Shown: positions 41,501 through 50,395, numbered from the stretch's first letter. The stretch is 51,192 bases of DNA from Bradyrhizobium sp. (GCF_019244115.1 NZ_JAFATE010000557.1:1-51192); one strand, 5' to 3'. The notes: generated from the sequence alone by a model not told the origin. Program-made: numbers and translations.

Positions 41501-43202
41501 TGATGGCCTCGTTGGTCGCCGACAGCGCCGCGAACATGCGCGCGAGCCGCTCTTTCTGCTGGTCGGCCCTGGCCTTCTCCTCGGCACGGTCGAAATTGAC
41601 CAGCGCAAAGGAGACATTCTCCGCAAGGCGCTGCAACAGCTCGATCAGTTCCAAGCTGAACACGTCGCGCTCGCTCGACAGGAAACGGAGCACGCCGATC
41701 GTGTTGCCGTTCTTCATCAGCGGCAACGCGGCCCCGGAGCGGATTCCCGCCTCGTGGGCGGCCTTGAACAGGGGACCCGTGCTGCCGAAATCGCGCTGAT
41801 AATCGTTGCTGATGCAGGGTTGCCGCGAGCGCAGCGCCCGCCCTGCAAAACCTTGCCCCTCGGGCAGTTCCTCGAGGGCCGACAACCGCACCGTCATGGC
41901 CCGTTCGCGGTCGGGACCGGCGGAGGCGACGTTTTCCAGGAAAAAGGAATCGTCGCGCAGCAGCGCGATTGCGGTGGACGAGAAATCGCCGCCGACCACG
42001 GCGGCCTCGCACACCAGTTCGTACAGCTCTTGCCGCGAGCGTGCGCGCATGATGGCTTCGTTGGTGGCGCCGAGCGCCGCGAACATGCGGCTGACGCGCT
42101 CCTTGTCGCGGTCGGCCCTGGCCTTCTCCTCGGCGCGGTCGAAATTCTCCAGTGCGAAGGAGACGTTGTCGGCGAGCCGTTGCAACAGCTTGATCAGTTC
42201 GGGGCCGAAGGCGTCGAGCTCGCGCGACAGGAACACCAGCGCGCCGATCGGCTCGCCGTTTTGCAGGAGCGGCAGCGCGGCCCCCGATCGCGTGCCGCTC
42301 TCGCGCACGACCTTGGAGAAATGACCTGCTTCGCCGAAGGTGGCGATATAGTCGTTGCTGACACAGGGCTTTCGCGAACGGAACGCGCGTCCAGTGAGGC
42401 CCTGGCCTTCGGGAAGATCCGCGCGGGCCGACAGCCTGACGCGCAGCGCCCGCTCGCGGTCCGGGCCGGCGGATGCGACATTGTCCAGGAAGTCGGCGCC
42501 CGGCCGCTGCAGCGCGACCGCGGTCGAGGTGAAGTCGCCACCGACCACGGCGGCCTCGCAGACCAGGTCGAACAATTCATTGCGCGACTTCGCGCGCATG
42601 ATCGCCTCGTTCGTGGCGCTGAGCGCCGCGAACATCCGCGCCAGCCGCTCTTCCTCGCGGGCAATGCGCGCGCGTTCCTCCTCGCGCGCGAAATTGTCGA
42701 GCGCAAACGAGACGTTTTCCGCCATGCGCTGCAGCAGCGACACCAGGTGGGCGGTGAGCGAACCGACCTCGCGCCTCGTGACCATCAGCACGCCGACCGC
42801 TTCGCCGCGGCAGACCAGCGGCAGCGCCGCGGCAGCGCCAACGCGCGCCTTCGCAGCCCCTGTGCGCCAGGCGAGCGAACTTGGGTCGTTGAGATAATCG
42901 TTGATGACGCAGGGCTTCCTGTCGCGGAAGGCGCGGCCGCAAACGCCGGCCCCCTCCGGCGTGCCGGCTAGGATCGAAATGTCGACGCTGCGAAGTCTCG
43001 GAACATCCTCGCCGAATCCGGCGGCAAAGCGGAGCAGGCCGGTCGCAGGCTCGAGCAAAAAGATCGACGTCGCCAGAAAGTCGCCGCTGGAAAACGCAGC
43101 TTCGCAGACTTTGGCATATAATTCATCCGGTGACTTGGCGTACAGGATCGCTTCGTTGGTCGCACTCAGCGCCGCGAAGGTCCATGCGAGATTGGTCTCC
43201 AA
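38559..43202 (-). CDS. Six-GAF sensor with GGDEF and EAL domains (c-di-GMP turnover)
   Basis: A 1547-residue cytoplasmic protein with no membrane segment. Six tandem GAF units start at about residues 8, 190, 373, 556, 738 and 921, each opening with [11 protein letters not shown] or a close form and closing with NVSFALxNFDRAE plus a short charged coiled coil. Then come GGDEF (about 1100-1255; [10 protein letters not shown] intact near 1179, so cyclase competent) and EAL (about 1275-1520; EALLRW near 1309, [22 protein letters not shown] intact). It probably makes or degrades c-di-GMP in response to ligands or redox state. The start is TTG 43202 with GGGAG 10 bases upstream; no early ATG exists. 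Confidence 0.9.
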   Translation of the reverse strand: METNLAWTFAALSATNEAILYAKSPDELYAKVCEAAFSSGDFLATSIFLLEPATGLLRFAAGFGEDVPRLRSVDISILAGTPEGAGVCGRAFRDRKPCVINDYLNDPSSLAWRTGAAKARVGAAAALPLVCRGEAVGVLMVTRREVGSLTAHLVSLLQRMAENVSFALDNFAREEERARIAREEERLARMFAALSATNEAIMRAKSRNELFDLVCEAAVVGGDFTSTAVALQRPGADFLDNVASAGPDRERALRVRLSARADLPEGQGLTGRAFRSRKPCVSNDYIATFGEAGHFSKVVRESGTRSGAALPLLQNGEPIGALVFLSRELDAFGPELIKLLQRLADNVSFALENFDRAEEKARADRDKERVSRMFAALGATNEAIMRARSRQELYELVCEAAVVGGDFSSTAIALLRDDSFFLENVASAGPDRERAMTVRLSALEELPEGQGFAGRALRSRQPCISNDYQRDFGSTGPLFKAAHEAGIRSGAALPLMKNGNTIGVLRFLSSERDVFSLELIELLQRLAENVSFALVNFDRAEEKARADQQKERLARMFAALSATNEAIMRASSRAELFELVCEAAVVGGGFTSTTISLQRPGAEFLEHVASAGPDRDRVMQIRVSTDASRPGGQGITGIAFRTRQPRISNDYIAEFGTNWHFYKDVKGKNRSAAAFPLLQSGDAIGVLVFLSDEVNTFSPELIGLLKRLAENLSFALDNFDRAEAKASADRQQERLARMFAALSATNEAIMRAKSRQELFKLVCEAAVVGGDFTSTAVVLEKPGEEFLEIVASAGPRGDQTRQTRLSADANAPEGRGITGTAIRTLLPCISNDYKRDFRNTGALLEAARRDGVRSGASFPLLKDGGAIGALRFLSHELNVFSVELIGLLQRLAENVSFALDNFDRAEAKAKADEQKERLARMFAALSATNEAILRAKSREEMFDLVCQGAASGGKFTSIVIALARPGSDFLDTVAAGGPVAEFSLKVQLSTNEAHPGGRGLSGRAFRSGQACISNDYLADQSMQALHARIREDGANSGAAFPLLVNGQVVGIMLFIATEKGIFTRDFAELLQRLADNVSFALENFDRVDQKSKADERIEYLASHDSLTDLPNREMFNEMLRHAIEVASRHERQFALLFIDLDRFKVINDSLGHDAGDALLVEVAKRLRTVLRASDVVARLGGDEFVVLLEECGEVADVERIATSLLAGLSRPVLLNGHECHTTASIGIAMYPSNGTDAQALTKNADMAMYLAKDDGKNAFRFFSTEVKTQSIERLTLETALRRAVEREQLSLHYQPKIDMETRQITGVEALLRWTHPELGMIPPMKFIPLAEETGLIVPIGRWVLREACAQNMAWQRRGLRPVSMAVNLSPRQFADDRLLQDIDEALIASGMSPTLLQLEVTESMVMGNVPRAVKVLTAVQSRGIRLAIDDFGTGYSSMSLMKHFPIDTIKIDRSFVSDLHDDTEDQAIAQAIINMGKALGMTVVAEGVENAEQEAFLRSHACDEMQGFLFSKPLPARELAELLKPQALAASPPLQPEAGAQKNRARA
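39894..43181 (-). repeat. Six in-frame tandem repeats (546-549 bases) encoding GAF units
   Basis: Unit starts on the reverse strand at 43181, 42635, 42086, 41537, 40991 and 40442 are 546 or 549 bases apart. Units 2-5 are the most alike, sharing blocks such as [19 protein letters not shown] and [13 protein letters not shown]. Units 1 and 6 are more diverged. Length differences are whole codons, so the reading frame is under selection. Confidence 0.85.
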
Positions 43203-43491
43203 GATCCTAAAACTCCCGGCAGTTCTTGCCTTCCGGGGGCGATTTATGCGCCGTGGAGACCTAAATGGGCGTTAGGGCGGGTCCTAAACCATGATTCAAA
43301 GTAAATGGCGGGCGAACAATTTGTCCCGCGAAACCGAAAGTTAATCATGGCGCGGCGGCGCGTCGGACGGTCCCCGAAATTCTGCAGGCCTGCGCGGTCT
43401 TTTCGGTGATTGCCATCGCGGGCCGGCTTTGCAACCATGGTTAATGGTCAAGCAAGATCCGCCTCCGCGCGGACATCCCTGAGGAAACCCC
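43203..43491. other. Divergent promoter region of the c-di-GMP gene and the LDH2 operon
   Basis: A 289-base gap. It is AT-richer than neighbours around 43280-43350. CCATGATT (43289-43296) and AATCATGG (43343-43350) are inverted copies 46 bases apart, and AACCATGGTT near 43433-43442 is a 10-bp palindrome. They could be regulator sites; evidence is weak. Confidence 0.4.
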
Positions 43492-44544
43492 ATGCCGATC
43501 GTCACGGCCGATCGCCTCACCCGCATCGGCGTCGCGCTGCTGAAAGCGGCGGGCGCATCGGATGAGGAAGCCAGCGCCGTCGCGAACGGCTGCGTCGCGG
43601 CCAATCTCGCCGGCCATGATTCCCACGGCGTCATTGCGATCCCGACCTATATCGACCGCATCAGGTGCGGCCATATCGTGCCCGGCGCAAAATGGGAGAT
43701 CGTGCAGGAATCGCCGACCACCGCCGTGATCGACGGCCATTGGGGGTTTGGCTTCCACGTCAATGCGAAGGCGATGGCGCTGACGATCGAGAAGGCGAGG
43801 AGCGCCAATCTCGCGGCCTGCACCGTGTTCCGGCAAAGCCATGTCGGCCGGCTCGCGACCTACCCCTTGATGGCGGCGCGCGAGGGCATGATCGCGCTGG
43901 CCACCGCCGATTCCGGCCGCTCGCCAAAACACGTCGCCCCGTTCGGCGGGCGCGAGGCGCGGCTCGGCACCAATCCGATCGCGATCGCGGTGCCTTCCGA
44001 CCTCGAAGCGCCGTTCTATCTCGACATGGCGACCTCGGCGGTGGCGGCCGGAAAGATCCAGCTCGCGGTCGCGCGTGGCGAAAGCATCCCGAAGGGCTGG
44101 ATCATCGACGCCGAGGGACGCGCTAGCACCGATCCGCGCGACTATCGCAAGGGTGGTGCGCTGCTGCCGCTCGGCGGCAGCGAAGGCTTCAAGGGCTCGG
44201 GCCTTGCCGCAATGGTTGAAGTGCTGTGCGGGCTTTTGACAGGCCTCGGTTTTGGCGTCGAACCCACAGGGCGGCACAATGACGGATGCTTCATGGCCGT
44301 GTTCAACGTCGCGGCATTTCGGCCGCTCGCCGATTTCAGGCGCGAGGTCAGAGATTTCGCGCATTATCTCAAATCGACGCCGCCATCGGAAGGATCAAGC
44401 GGCGTGTTCTATCCGGGCGAGCTGGAATATATGCGCGAGCAGCAGCGGCGGCGCGACGGCATCGCGATCGAGGACGCGACCTGGGAAAGGTTTTCCGCGC
44501 TCGCGGCCGAGTTCAAGCTCGCGGCCGAGCTCGATCTTGCGTGA
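43492..44544 (+). CDS. Malate/L-lactate/ureidoglycolate dehydrogenase family (LDH2) oxidoreductase
   Basis: NAD(P)-dependent 2-hydroxy-acid dehydrogenase of 350 residues. Family features: LAGHDSHGVIAIPTYIDRIR near 40 (catalytic His), GFGFHVNAKAMALTIEKARS, FRQSHVGRLATYPLMAAREG, LGTNPIAIAVPS, FYLDMATSAVAAGKIQLAVA, and LLPLGGSEGFKGSGLAAMVE near 225. Substrates in the family range over malate, lactate, ureidoglycolate and cyclic imino acids. ATG 43492 has GAGGAAA upstream. The LLM gene begins 12 bases after the stop, so it is the first gene of a three-gene operon. Confidence 0.9.
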   Translation: MPIVTADRLTRIGVALLKAAGASDEEASAVANGCVAANLAGHDSHGVIAIPTYIDRIRCGHIVPGAKWEIVQESPTTAVIDGHWGFGFHVNAKAMALTIEKARSANLAACTVFRQSHVGRLATYPLMAAREGMIALATADSGRSPKHVAPFGGREARLGTNPIAIAVPSDLEAPFYLDMATSAVAAGKIQLAVARGESIPKGWIIDAEGRASTDPRDYRKGGALLPLGGSEGFKGSGLAAMVEVLCGLLTGLGFGVEPTGRHNDGCFMAVFNVAAFRPLADFRREVRDFAHYLKSTPPSEGSSGVFYPGELEYMREQQRRRDGIAIEDATWERFSALAAEFKLAAELDLA

Positions 44545-44556
44545 CGGGAGGATGGC

Positions 44557-45924
44557 ATGACACGGCAGATGGCCCTGGTCGGCTTCCTGCAGGCCCAGAA
44601 CTGCACCAACCTGCCGAGCTCGTGGCGGCATCCGGCCTCGCGCGACGATTCCATGTCGGCCGACTATTACCAGGAGATCGCCCGGATCCTGGAAGCTGGA
44701 AAATTCCACATGGCGTTCTTCGACGATCGCCTCGCGATGCCGGACCGCTACGGCAACGATCACGCACACACGGTGGAATACGGCATCCGCTGCGTGAAGA
44801 TGGATCCGATCATCGTGCTGACCACGATGGGCATGGTCACCGAAAAGCTCGGGCTCGCCTCGACCTGCTCGACCACCTATTTTGAGCCGTTCGACGTGGC
44901 GCGGCGCTTTGCGACGCTCGACCTGATGACCGGCGGTCGCGCCGCGTGGAACGTCGTGACCTCGGTCAATGACGGCGAAGCGCTCAACATGGGAAAAGAG
45001 AGTCACCTCGCCCATGACCTGCGCTACGACCGTGCCGACGAGTTCATGGAGGTCGTGCTCGGCCATTGGGACGCCTGGGACGATGGCGCCGTCATCATCG
45101 ACAAGACCAGCGGGCGCTTCGCCGACCCGAGCAAAGTCAGGCGGCTCGACCATGCCGGCCCTTTCTTCAAGTCGCGCGGACCGTTCACGGTGCCGCGCTC
45201 ACCGCAGGGCCATCCCGTGGTGATCCAGGCCGGCGCGTCCGGCCGCGGCCAGCGTTTTGCCGGCCGCTGGGGCGAGGTGATCTTTACCGCCGCGCGCAAT
45301 CTTGCCAGTGCGAAACAGGGCTACGATGCGATCCGGGGCGAGGCGGCCAAGGCCGGGCGCGATCCCGACCAGATGTTCTTGTGCAACCTGATGACGCCGG
45401 TCTGCGCCGCGACCAAGGCGGAAGCCGAGGACCGGATGGCGCTGATCGAAAAACTTCCGCTCGAGATCGATGCGCTGTCGCTGCTCGCGGAGGGACTGAA
45501 TTTCGATTTCGCCGCCAAAAATATCGACGAGCCGCTCACCACCGAGGAGCTTGCGGGCATGCAGGGCATGCTCGGCATCCGCGACGGCGTGCTGCGCAGC
45601 TCCGGCAAGACCAATCCGACGACGCGCGATTTCATCACTTTCTCCGGCCGCGGCCAGACCCAGGATGCCGTGGTCGGGGGGCCGAAAGAGATCGCTGACA
45701 GACTGGAAGAGATGTTTGTGGGCCGCGGCTGCGATGGCTTCGTCGTCGCGGCGACCTATGTGCCGGGCTCCTATGCCGACTTCGTCCGCCATGTCGTGCC
45801 GGAACTGCAGCGCCGCGGGCTGTTTCACGACGAGTACGCGGGCAAAACCTTGCGCGAGAATCTGGGGCTGAAACGGCCGGCAGTCGGCGCATGGAAAACT
45901 GCTCGCGCAGCAGCGGCGGAATAG
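44557..45924 (+). CDS. LLM-class flavin-dependent monooxygenase (NtaA/DszA/SnaA-like)
   Basis: A 455-residue TIM-barrel enzyme using reduced FMN. Recognisable parts: MAFFDDRLAMPDRYG (near 52), LGLASTCSTTYFEPFDVARR, ATLDLMTGGRAAWNVVTSVN (near 122), LRYDRADEFMEVVLGHWDAW, VVIQAGASGRGQRFAGRWGE (near 225) and DAVVGGPKEIADRLEEMF. Relatives open nitrilotriacetate, EDTA or dibenzothiophene sulfone, or act on pristinamycin. They need a separate flavin reductase, which is not encoded in this operon. ATG 44557 has GGGAGG upstream. Substrate unknown. Confidence 0.9.
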   Translation: MTRQMALVGFLQAQNCTNLPSSWRHPASRDDSMSADYYQEIARILEAGKFHMAFFDDRLAMPDRYGNDHAHTVEYGIRCVKMDPIIVLTTMGMVTEKLGLASTCSTTYFEPFDVARRFATLDLMTGGRAAWNVVTSVNDGEALNMGKESHLAHDLRYDRADEFMEVVLGHWDAWDDGAVIIDKTSGRFADPSKVRRLDHAGPFFKSRGPFTVPRSPQGHPVVIQAGASGRGQRFAGRWGEVIFTAARNLASAKQGYDAIRGEAAKAGRDPDQMFLCNLMTPVCAATKAEAEDRMALIEKLPLEIDALSLLAEGLNFDFAAKNIDEPLTTEELAGMQGMLGIRDGVLRSSGKTNPTTRDFITFSGRGQTQDAVVGGPKEIADRLEEMFVGRGCDGFVVAATYVPGSYADFVRHVVPELQRRGLFHDEYAGKTLRENLGLKRPAVGAWKTARAAAAE

Positions 45925-45932
45925 GAGATGGC

Positions 45933-46715
45933 ATGCGCTGGCTGAAATTCACCACCGAGGGCAAGACGTCCTGGGGCCTTGTCGAGGGCGATCGTGTGAT
46001 CACCATTGATGGTGATCTCAGTGACTACAGGCGCACCGCGCAGCTGTACGCGCTCAATGATGTCAAGATCGAGCTGCCGCTCATTCCTCGCACCTTCTAT
46101 TGCGTCGGGCTGAACTACTTCAAACATCTCAAGGAGGCCGCCGACCGGCGCGGCGAAGTGCCGGCCGTGCCCGACCGGCCCGAGGTCGGCTACCGCGCGC
46201 AGAACGCGCTGATCGCCCATGACGAGGAGGTGGTGATCCCGGAATTTGCCACCGAGAAAATCCACTACGAAGGTGAGCTGGTCGTCGTCATCGGCAGGAA
46301 GGTCAAGCATCTGACGCCCGACAACGCGATGGACTGCGTGTTCGGCTACACCATCGGCAACGACGTCTCGGAGCGAACCTGGCAGAAGGCCGATCGCGGC
46401 CTGTGGCGCTCCAAGAACGCCGACACCTTCAAGCCAATGGGACCATGGATCGAGACCTCGGCCGATCTCGAGAAGATGCAGACCATCATCCGCGTCAACG
46501 GCCGCGAGACCTATCGCTTCCGCACCAACGACATGATCTTCGGCGTCGTGCCGTTCCTGGTCGAACTGACGAAGTATTTTACGCTGTGGCCCGGTGACGT
46601 GATCTGGATGGGCACCGACGGCGCCTCGCCGGATCTCAAGCACGGCGACGTCGTCGAGATCGAGATCACGGGCATCGGCAGCTTGCGTAACCGCTTTGTG
46701 CGCGAAGAAGCGTAG
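45933..46715 (+). CDS. Fumarylacetoacetate hydrolase (FAH)-family protein
   Basis: A 260-residue FAH-fold enzyme. Metal-binding residues appear in EKIHYEGELVVVIGRKVKHL (E-x-E near 112) and YTIGNDVSERTWQKADRGLW (Asp near 146), then KNADTFKPMGPWIET and the C-terminal DVIWMGTDGASPDLKHGDVV. Such enzymes cleave C-C bonds of 3-acylpyruvates or decarboxylate/hydrate related keto acids. It starts 8 bases after the LLM stop with TAGGAGA upstream. Its TAG stop codon is the TAG of the R2 repeat beginning at 46712. Confidence 0.9.
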   Translation: MRWLKFTTEGKTSWGLVEGDRVITIDGDLSDYRRTAQLYALNDVKIELPLIPRTFYCVGLNYFKHLKEAADRRGEVPAVPDRPEVGYRAQNALIAHDEEVVIPEFATEKIHYEGELVVVIGRKVKHLTPDNAMDCVFGYTIGNDVSERTWQKADRGLWRSKNADTFKPMGPWIETSADLEKMQTIIRVNGRETYRFRTNDMIFGVVPFLVELTKYFTLWPGDVIWMGTDGASPDLKHGDVVEIEITGIGSLRNRFVREEA

Positions 46716-46799
46716 GGTGGGCAAAAGCGCGCTTGCGCCGTGCCCACCATCAAGAGCCGCGTCAAAAACGGGTGGCACGCTGCGCTTTGCCCACCCTAC
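46712..46799. repeat. R2 repeat, copy 3, supplying a stop codon
   Basis: GTAGGGTGGGCAAAAGCGCG ... GGGTGGCACGCTGCGCTTTG ... CCCACCCTAC, about 88 bases. The FAH gene stop codon (46713-46715) is inside the first four bases of the repeat. Confidence 0.82.
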
Positions 46800-46809
46800 A
46801 ACGCCGCAG

Positions 46810-47040
46810 CTACACCGGCGCGGTCAGCGCCTCGGCGATCGCGCGCACCGGCGTCTTGTGCTTGGCGGAGACGAAATCCTCGAACTCCGCGGGTCCGAAT
46901 TGCTTGCCCTCGCCATCGGTGATCTTGACCTGCCAGCCTTGGCTGGCCAAGGCCCGCGCGTTCGCGAGCACGATATAGGCACTGCTTCTCTCGCGGGTCA
47001 AAGTCTGGTTGTCGCGCGCTGCGATCATCTTGTAGGCCAA
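46810..47040 (-). CDS. Small protein of unknown function
   Basis: About 76 residues with the chosen start: AYKMIAARDNQTLTRERSSA, YIVLANARALASQGWQVKIT, DGEGKQFGPAEFEDFVSAKH, KTPVRAIAEALTAPV. Coding potential is good (normal composition, domain-like pattern), but no family is recognised. The start is unsettled: TTG 47040 has GAGGG 7-8 bases upstream; ATG 47028 and ATG 47070 have none. No signal peptide. It is convergent with the FAH operon and separated from it by the R2 repeat. Confidence 0.6.
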   Translation of the reverse strand: MAYKMIAARDNQTLTRERSSAYIVLANARALASQGWQVKITDGEGKQFGPAEFEDFVSAKHKTPVRAIAEALTAPV

Positions 47041-47186
47041 GGCCGTCCCTCTCACGCTGTGGCGAAACATGGGGCGGGACCGTGGACGGCCGGCTTGGCC
47101 CCAATTCGGCCACAGCGTGTCTATTTTCGGTTATCCCGTCACAATCGCGACAGCAGTTCAGGGAACCAGGGTGGCCGCACCGTTCG

Positions 47187-48650
47187 TCACGCTCCGATCG
47201 CGTTGCGCGCGATGACGTCACGATAGAAGAATGCGGAGAGTTTTGGCGTGCGCGCCTGGGTCTCGAAGTCGACCCAGTACACCCCGAATCGCTTCCCGTA
47301 GCCGTAGATCCACTCGAAATTGTCCATCAGGCTCCACAGGAAATAGCCCTTGACCGGCACGCCGCCGACGATCGCGCGCTGCAGCTGGCCGAGGTAGTTG
47401 CGCAGGAACATGACGCGGTCGAGGTCGTAGACCTGCCCGTCGCCCGCGCGCCTGTCGATCGAGGAGGTGCCGTTCTCGCTGATATAGATCGCATCGACGT
47501 TCCAGATCTCTGCCGCAAGCCGCGGCGCCCAGTACATCGTCTCCGGGGCGATCCTGAGCCAGTCCGAACTCATGTGCGGAAAGGTGGACGGAAAGGGCAG
47601 AACGTCAAAACCCGGCGGACGGTCGGAGGCCGTGATGTAATGTCCGGGCGCATAGATGTTGAGGCCGAGAAAGTCGGTCGGCGTGGCGATGATCTTCAGC
47701 TCCTCGGCCGTGAATTTCGGCGCGGTCGCGCCGGCATATCTTAGAAAGCCGTCGGTGTACGCGCCGGTGAGGATCACGTTCAGAAAACCGGCATTCAGCT
47801 CGCGCGTCGCAACGCGAGTAGCCTCGATGTTGGCTTCTGTGTCGATCGCAGGCACGCAGGAAGTGATGTTTTCGGCGACACCGACACGGGTGCCGGCGCG
47901 GCCATGGGCGCGGATCGCCTGCACGGCAAGCCCGTGCGCGAGCGCGACGTGGTGGCGCGCCTGGTTCACCTCAGCCTGTGGCAGTTTCAAGCCCGGCGCG
48001 TCGATGCCGAGGCCATAGCCGAAGGGCACGAACCTGCCGCATTCGTTCACGGTGAAGAACGATCTGACGCGATCGCCGAGGCGCGCGACGACATGGCCGG
48101 CATAGTCGGCGAATGCGCGCGAGGTCTCGCTCGACAGCCAGCCGCCGACGCGCTCCTGCAGCGCCTGCGGCAGGTCCCAGTGATAGAGCGTGGCATAAGG
48201 CTCGATGCCGGTCTTGAGCAGCTCGTCGATGAGACGATCGTAGAAATCGAGCCCTTTCGGGTTCGGCGTTCCGATCCCGTCCGGAAACACGCGCGGCCAG
48301 GCAATGGAAAAACGATAGGCCTTTGCGCCGAGGTCGCGGATCAGGCCGACATCGTCCTTGTAGCGGTGGTAGTGATCGCAGGCGATGTCGCCGTTGCTGC
48401 GATCCTCGATATTGCCCTCGGCATGCGCAAAGGTGTCCCAGATCGACGGGCCGCGGCCGTCCTCGTCGACGGCGCCTTCGACCTGATAGGACGATGTCGC
48501 CGTCCCCCACAGAAAATCCTTTGGAAAGCTCGCAGGCACGTAGGTACCTGGCTTTGCCGCGCTGCGCTGCGCGCCGGCCGGCGCGGCGAGACCCAAGGCA
48601 GACAGGCCCAGCAATCCGGCGAGATCGCGTCGTGAAATTTTTTTAAACAT
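47187..48650 (-). CDS. Tat-exported family 1 beta-glucosidase
   Basis: Glycoside hydrolase family 1 enzyme of 487 residues. The N terminus MFKKISRRDLAGLLGLSALG carries a twin-arginine motif (SRRDL), so it is exported folded. The TIM barrel begins FPKDFLWGTATSSYQVEGAV; the catalytic acid/base lies in FFTVNECGRFVPFGYG (Glu near 208; normally N-E-P, here N-E-C) and the nucleophile in AIYISENGTSSID (E-N-G near 391). PVKGYFLWSLMDNFEWIYGY is the usual aglycone-side motif. It should hydrolyse beta-glucosides such as plant phenolic glucosides or cellobiose in the periplasm. ATG 48650 gives the intact Tat signal. Confidence 0.92.
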   Translation of the reverse strand: MFKKISRRDLAGLLGLSALGLAAPAGAQRSAAKPGTYVPASFPKDFLWGTATSSYQVEGAVDEDGRGPSIWDTFAHAEGNIEDRSNGDIACDHYHRYKDDVGLIRDLGAKAYRFSIAWPRVFPDGIGTPNPKGLDFYDRLIDELLKTGIEPYATLYHWDLPQALQERVGGWLSSETSRAFADYAGHVVARLGDRVRSFFTVNECGRFVPFGYGLGIDAPGLKLPQAEVNQARHHVALAHGLAVQAIRAHGRAGTRVGVAENITSCVPAIDTEANIEATRVATRELNAGFLNVILTGAYTDGFLRYAGATAPKFTAEELKIIATPTDFLGLNIYAPGHYITASDRPPGFDVLPFPSTFPHMSSDWLRIAPETMYWAPRLAAEIWNVDAIYISENGTSSIDRRAGDGQVYDLDRVMFLRNYLGQLQRAIVGGVPVKGYFLWSLMDNFEWIYGYGKRFGVYWVDFETQARTPKLSAFFYRDVIARNAIGA

Positions 48651-49011
48651 CGGATGCCTCTTGAACCGCGCGCGGGAGCGCGGGATGAACGATAGGTCAG
48701 TAGCAATCGATCTGATAGGCGGCGCCGTCTCGACATTGACCTCGGCCGCGGTCGTGGCCGAACCGCTGACGAGCATGCTCGCAAAGCCGACAGCGGCGGT
48801 GTTGCTCGGCATCGTGTGGCCGGCCATATTCCATCTCAATCAAGCCGTTGCCTCTGCCTCGCAGACAAGATTGGCGCGATTAAGCCGACCACAATTTGCG
48901 CTTGCCCATGCACGGAACGAGGAACGGTCGCGCAAGCGCGACAATGGACGTCCTGGCACTCTATCGCTAGCATCAAAGGCCCATAACAACAAAACCGATG
49001 CGGAGGAAGTC
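48651..49011. other. Divergent region between glucosidase and NHL protein genes
   Basis: A 361-base gap. Open frames extend through it in several directions but have no ribosome site or family pattern. It should hold both divergent promoters. No strong palindrome was seen. Confidence 0.5.
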
Positions 49012-50082
49012 ATGAAGCCAGGGCTGATCGCACTTTTGCTGCTGATCACGTCGCCGGCCCTGGCGCAGCAGGCGCCGCCCAGCATTCCCTTCGAGTCTGT
49101 TCCCAATCCGCTCCGCCTGCCGCACAACATGTATTTCGGCGAGGCCTCGGGCGTTGCGGTCAATTCCAAGGGACACGTGTTCGTGCTGTCGCGCGGCAAC
49201 ACCTCGGGGCCGGCGTACGCCGCAGCGGCTACGCAGCTTCTGGAGTTCAACGGCAACGGCGCCTTCATCGGCGAAATGGGCAAGAACCTGTACGCCTGGT
49301 CGTTCGCGCACACCGTGAAGGTCGACCGAGAGGACAACATCTGGGTCACCGACAAGGGGTCGGACATGGTGATCAAGTTCGATCCTCAAGGCCGCGTGCT
49401 GATGGTGTTCGGCCGCAAGCAGGAGGCCTCTGACGAGGAGACCGGGCCGCTGAAACATCCAAAGCCGCCGCTGCCGGCCGAGGACGGCCGCTTCCGCCAG
49501 GTCACCGACGTCGCCTTCGACAGGAACGGCAACACCTTCATCAGCGACGGCTACATCAATTCGCGCGTTGCCAAGGTCGACAAGGACGGCAACTGGCTCA
49601 AATCCTGGGGCGACCGCGGCAAGGGGCCGGGCCAGTTCAACACACCGCATTCGATCGCGACCGACGCCGACGGCAATGTCTATGTCGCCGATCGCGGCAA
49701 CCACCGCATCCAGGTGTTCGACGGTGACGGCAACTTTCTGCGCCAGTTCACGATCGACGTGCCGGTGCCGCCGGACGCCAAACCCGCGATCGGAAAGATT
49801 CCGGACGAGGCGATGGTCGCGGGCGGCACGTTTGCGCCGGGCTCGCCCTGGGCGATCTGCATCACGCCGCCGCCGAACCAGGTGCTGTATTCATCCGATG
49901 CGTGGCCGGGCCGCATCTACAAGCTCTCGCTCGACGGCAAGGTGCTCGGCGTGCTCGGCCAGTCCGGCAAGCAGCCAAAGCAGTTCGGCTGGATCCACGC
50001 CATGGCGTGCCCGTCGGAGAACGTGCTCTATGTCGCGGAGCTGTTGAACTGGCGGGTGCAGAAGCTGCTGTTGAAGCCGTAG
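49012..50082 (+). CDS. Exported NHL-repeat beta-propeller protein
   Basis: A 356-residue secreted protein with a signal peptide (MKPGLIALLLLITSPALAQQ). NHL repeats are clear: VKVDREDNIWVTDKGSDMVI, VAFDRNGNTFISDGYINSRV, GKGPGQFNTPHSIATDADGN followed by VYVADRGNHRIQVFDGDGNF, giving a six-bladed propeller like the peptidylglycine alpha-hydroxyglycine lyase family. Whether it is an enzyme or a binding protein is unknown. ATG 49012 has GGAGGAAG upstream. It is divergent from the Tat-exported glucosidase, and both are extracytoplasmic. Confidence 0.88.
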   Translation: MKPGLIALLLLITSPALAQQAPPSIPFESVPNPLRLPHNMYFGEASGVAVNSKGHVFVLSRGNTSGPAYAAAATQLLEFNGNGAFIGEMGKNLYAWSFAHTVKVDREDNIWVTDKGSDMVIKFDPQGRVLMVFGRKQEASDEETGPLKHPKPPLPAEDGRFRQVTDVAFDRNGNTFISDGYINSRVAKVDKDGNWLKSWGDRGKGPGQFNTPHSIATDADGNVYVADRGNHRIQVFDGDGNFLRQFTIDVPVPPDAKPAIGKIPDEAMVAGGTFAPGSPWAICITPPPNQVLYSSDAWPGRIYKLSLDGKVLGVLGQSGKQPKQFGWIHAMACPSENVLYVAELLNWRVQKLLLKP

Positions 50083-50104
50083 GTGTCGCCGCAACCGCAG
50101 TGCG

Positions 50105-50143
50105 CTCCCTCCCCCGCTTGCGGGGGAGGGCTGGGGTGGGGGC
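50105..50143. repeat. R1 repeat, half copy abutting an MFS remnant
   Basis: CTCCCTCCCCCGCTTGCGGG GGAGGG hairpin then CTGGGGTGGGGGC. Only one half of the element is present. The remnant open frame at 50144 begins right after it. Confidence 0.7.
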
Positions 50144-50395
50144 ATGCAGTCGGTGTCGCTGTTCGAACAGGCCACGCGGACCCGCCTCGAACCGCTCACG
50201 CAATATTTCGTGAACCACGGCGCGCTGGACCGTGCCGACGCCGCCCACCGCGCTTATGTCGCAATCGGTCACATCGTGCAGAAGCAGGCTTTCATCCTGG
50301 CGTTCAGCGACACCTTCTATCTGCTCGGCGTCGCGCTGATAGCGTCGCTGCTCCTGAAGAAGCCCGACCGTCTTTCGAGCGGCGGCGCTCGTTAA
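50144..50395 (+). pseudogene. C-terminal remnant of a DHA2-type MFS efflux pump
   Basis: An 83-codon frame: MQSVSLFEQATRTRLEPLTQ, HGALDRADAAHRAYVAIGHI, VQKQAFILAFSDTFYLLGVA, LIASLLLKKPDRLS. This closely resembles the last periplasmic loop and final membrane helix of EmrB/DHA2 drug exporters (IGxxVxxQAxxxAFSDTFxxxG pattern), which normally exceed 500 residues. The other thirteen helices are absent; an R1 half-repeat is directly upstream. I read it as a decayed gene whose 5' part was lost. It might still be translated, but function is unlikely. Confidence 0.68.

Noticed and set aside
41382..42971. 529-codon plus-strand frame over the GAF repeats
   Set aside because: It repeats itself only because the opposite strand does; no independent support.
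40442..43181. Regularly spaced repeats considered as a CRISPR-like or satellite array
   Set aside because: Unit length is about 549 bases, in frame and coding for GAF domains; no short repeat/spacer pattern.
48661..49011. 117-residue N-terminal extension of the NHL protein
   Set aside because: A good signal peptide and ribosome site are found at 49012; the extension would bury the signal.
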